Assembly: GCF_902459685.1 (NCBI RefSeq)
Contig: NZ_CABPSF010000005.1
Coordinates: 124,001-188,000 of the forward strand
DNA length: 64,000 nucleotides
Reading direction: 5' to 3'
Source of the DNA: Pandoraea iniqua
GTDB taxonomy: Bacteria; Pseudomonadota; Gammaproteobacteria; Burkholderiales; Burkholderiaceae
In this document: positions 62,506-64,000 of the stretch, one piece after another
Position numbering within the stretch: the stretch's first letter is position 1
Layout: each line of letters opens with the position of its first letter
Translations under genes and position numbers: made by a program
Notes under the pieces: generated by a model
What the model was told of the DNA's origin: nothing
Database searches by the model: none
What the model saw: only the letters and a program-made list of their open reading frames with translations

Positions 62506-64000
62506 TCAGAACTCTTCGCCGGGACGCAGGTAACGCCATTCACCCACGGGCAGATTGCCGAGCGTGACACGGCCCATGCGCACGCGCTTGAGGCCCGTCA
62601 CATGCAGCCCGACGAGTTCGCACATGCGGCGAATCTGACGCTTCTTGCCTTCCTTCAGCACGAAACGCAGTTGCTCCGGGTTCTGCCATTCGACTTGGGC
62701 CGGCTTGAGCGGCTGGTCGTCGAGTTCGAGCCCGTGGCGCAGCAACGCCAGACGGCTTTCGGGGAACAGTGCCTGTACGTTCTGCTCTTGGCCGTCGTAC
62801 GACACGCGCACGAGGTATTCCTTCTCGACGTCCGAGTCTTCGCCGATCAGTTGCTTGGCGATGCGGCCGTCTTGCGTGAGCACCAGCACGCCGGTCGAGT
62901 CGATGTCGAGGCGCCCGGCGGGGGCCAGACTGCGCAGATGCGTCGGCGAGAAGCGCACACCGGCATCGTCTTCCGCCCAGTGGTTTTCACGCGTGACCAG
63001 CACGATCGCCGGCTCGTAGCCGTCTTCCGCCTGACCCGACACGTAGCCCACCGGCTTGTGGATGATGATCGTCATGCGATTGGCCTGCTCCTTGCGGGCA
63101 GCCTGCACGACGGTAATGTCCTGCGTGGGCAGAATCCGCGTGCCGAGCTCGGTCACGACCTTGCCGTCGACACGGACCCAGCCTTTGGCGATCCATTCAT
63201 CGGCTTCGCGGCGCGAGCACAGGCCGAGTTCCGACATGCGCTTGGACAGACGCAGCGAACCCGCCGCGTCGTTGTGCACCTTGATATCGTCGTCGTCATC
63301 GCGTTCGACACGCGTCGGACGCGTGGTGCGGGCCGGACGTGCGCCGCGCTCGTCGTTGCCAAACCGGCCACGCGGCGGTGCGCCCTCCGGGCTGCGACGC
63401 GGTGCGCGGTCATCGGCGACACGGTTGTACGGACGGGCCTGATCGCCACGTGCGCCACCTTCGGGTGCGCGGCGCGGACGGTCTTCATCGAAGCGACGCG
63501 GTGCGCGGTCATCGGCACCACGGTTGAATGGACGGGCTTGCTCGCCACGTGCACCACCTTCCGGTGCACGACGCGGACGGTTGTCGTCAAAGCGACGCGG
63601 TGCGCGATCATCGGCACCACGGTTGAACGGGCGCGCCTGATCGCCACGTGCACCACCTTCCGGGGCACGACGCGGACGGTTGTCGTCGAAGCGACGCGGT
63701 GCGCGGTCATCGGCACCACGGTTGAACGGACGGGCCTGATCGCCACGTGCACCACCTTCGGGAGCGCGACGCGGACGGTCTTCGTCAAAGCGGCGCGGTG
63801 CGCGATCATCAGCGCCCCGGTTGAACGGGCGAGCCTGATCGCCACGTGCACCACCTTCAGGGGCGCGGCGCGGACGGTTGTCGTCAAAGCGACGCGGTGC
63901 GCGGTCGTCGGCACCACGGTGGAACGGACGGCCTTGTTCGCCACGAGCGCCACCTTCAGGCGCGCGGCGCGGACGGTCTTCGTCGAAACGACGCGGCGGG
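62506..64000 (-). CDS. RluF/RsuA-type rRNA pseudouridine synthase with N-terminal 33-aa repeats, partial
   Basis: The catalytic part, about 255 residues at the C-terminus, has an S4 domain (LRLSKRMSELGLCSRREADEWI) and the pseudouridine synthase motif AGRLDIDSTGVLVLT with the catalytic Asp, then EKEYLV and GKKRQIRRMCELVG. It is closer to RluF (23S rRNA) than RluB by eye. The GTG at 63279 is not a natural start: the same frame stays open upstream without a stop to the window edge, through a DDDD stretch and five 33-residue Arg/Asp/Gly-rich repeats. 497 residues are visible; the true start is beyond 64000. Confidence 0.88.
   Translation of the reverse strand, partial: PPRRFDEDRPRRAPEGGARGEQGRPFHRGADDRAPRRFDDNRPRRAPEGGARGDQARPFNRGADDRAPRRFDEDRPRRAPEGGARGDQARPFNRGADDRAPRRFDDNRPRRAPEGGARGDQARPFNRGADDRAPRRFDDNRPRRAPEGGARGEQARPFNRGADDRAPRRFDEDRPRRAPEGGARGDQARPYNRVADDRAPRRSPEGAPPRGRFGNDERGARPARTTRPTRVERDDDDDIKVHNDAAGSLRLSKRMSELGLCSRREADEWIAKGWVRVDGKVVTELGTRILPTQDITVVQAARKEQANRMTIIIHKPVGYVSGQAEDGYEPAIVLVTRENHWAEDDAGVRFSPTHLRSLAPAGRLDIDSTGVLVLTQDGRIAKQLIGEDSDVEKEYLVRVSYDGQEQNVQALFPESRLALLRHGLELDDQPLKPAQVEWQNPEQLRFVLKEGKKRQIRRMCELVGLHVTGLKRVRMGRVTLGNLPVGEWRYLRPGEEF
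63375..64000 (-). repeat. 99-bp in-frame tandem repeats (33-aa units) in the pseudouridine synthase gene
   Basis: The landmark GCGGACGG recurs at 63474, 63573, 63672, 63771, 63870 and 63969, exactly 99 bp apart. The next unit toward the catalytic domain (63375-63473) is degenerate. Each unit encodes RPRRAPEGGARG-(D/E)QARPFNRGADDRAPRRFD-(E/D)-(D/N), with mostly synonymous differences between copies. The array runs off the window. Confidence 0.95.

Noticed and set aside
63153-63953. 266-codon frame on the minus strand rich in VHVAIR repeats
   Set aside because: It is a shifted reading of the 99-bp repeats; the in-frame continuation of the pseudouridine synthase explains the DNA better.
63375-64000. 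Regularly spaced repeats that could suggest a CRISPR array
   Set aside because: The units are 99 bp, contiguous without unique spacers, and encode in-frame 33-residue protein repeats.

Overview
This window is a gene-dense, GC-rich, mostly core-chromosome segment of a betaproteobacterium. The content and order fit Burkholderiales, and Burkholderiaceae (Pandoraea/Burkholderia type) is my best guess: alaA-hom-thrC-moeA-moaD-moaE, tsaB-rimI-type 4 UDG-DUF1853, dapC-dapD-yffB-dapE-prmB and smc-zipA-ligA-def. The genus is an inference from gene order and protein style only. I see no rRNA, tRNA, CRISPR array, insertion sequence, prophage or integration site.

Layout. 0.1-6.4 kb (+): alanine aminotransferase, threonine synthesis (hom, thrC) and molybdopterin assembly (moeA, moaD, moaE). 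6.5-9.9 kb: a group III truncated globin (-) and the disaggregase ClpB (+) behind a probable sigma-32 promoter. 10.3-12.8 kb: a small membrane protein translationally coupled to a LytS/LytT-type two-component pair. 12.7-16.9 kb: AraC regulator, RraA-like protein, gamma-glutamylcyclotransferase, YhhQ queuosine-precursor transporter, EamA transporter. 17.2-29.8 kb: the glyoxylate shunt genes aceA and aceB, separated by accessory redox genes. These are a TetX-like flavoprotein, a quinone-type redox cluster (QOR, SDR, SnoaL-like, WrbA, LysR, pirin, DoxX), a universal stress protein, and a LysR regulator divergent from a haloacid dehalogenase. The dehalogenase lies directly ahead of aceB.

30.0-33.7 kb holds two full-length paralogues of an unrecognised protein family flanking a prolyl aminopeptidase. 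This is the least explained part of the window. 33.8-39.5 kb: DEAD-box helicase with a Gly-rich tail (-), then tsaB-rimI-UDG-DUF1853 (+). 39.5-46.6 kb: thiD and lplT (-), alr and radA (+), an ABC-F ATPase (-). 46.8-52.9 kb (-): cardiolipin synthase, PrmB and the succinylase branch of lysine/diaminopimelate synthesis. 53.2-62.4 kb (+): EamA transporter, SMC, ZipA, DNA ligase, peptide deformylase. 62.5-64.0 kb (-): an RluF/RsuA-type pseudouridine synthase whose reading frame continues upstream through 99-bp tandem repeats and off the window edge.

How the parts work together. AceA and AceB form the glyoxylate bypass, and the dehalogenase can feed glycolate/glyoxylate into it. The WrbA/QOR/pirin/DoxX genes look like one quinone-stress regulon, because two near-identical operator-like boxes lie upstream of wrbA and in the lysR-pirin gap. 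Intrinsic terminators are unusually clear and mark most transcription-unit ends.
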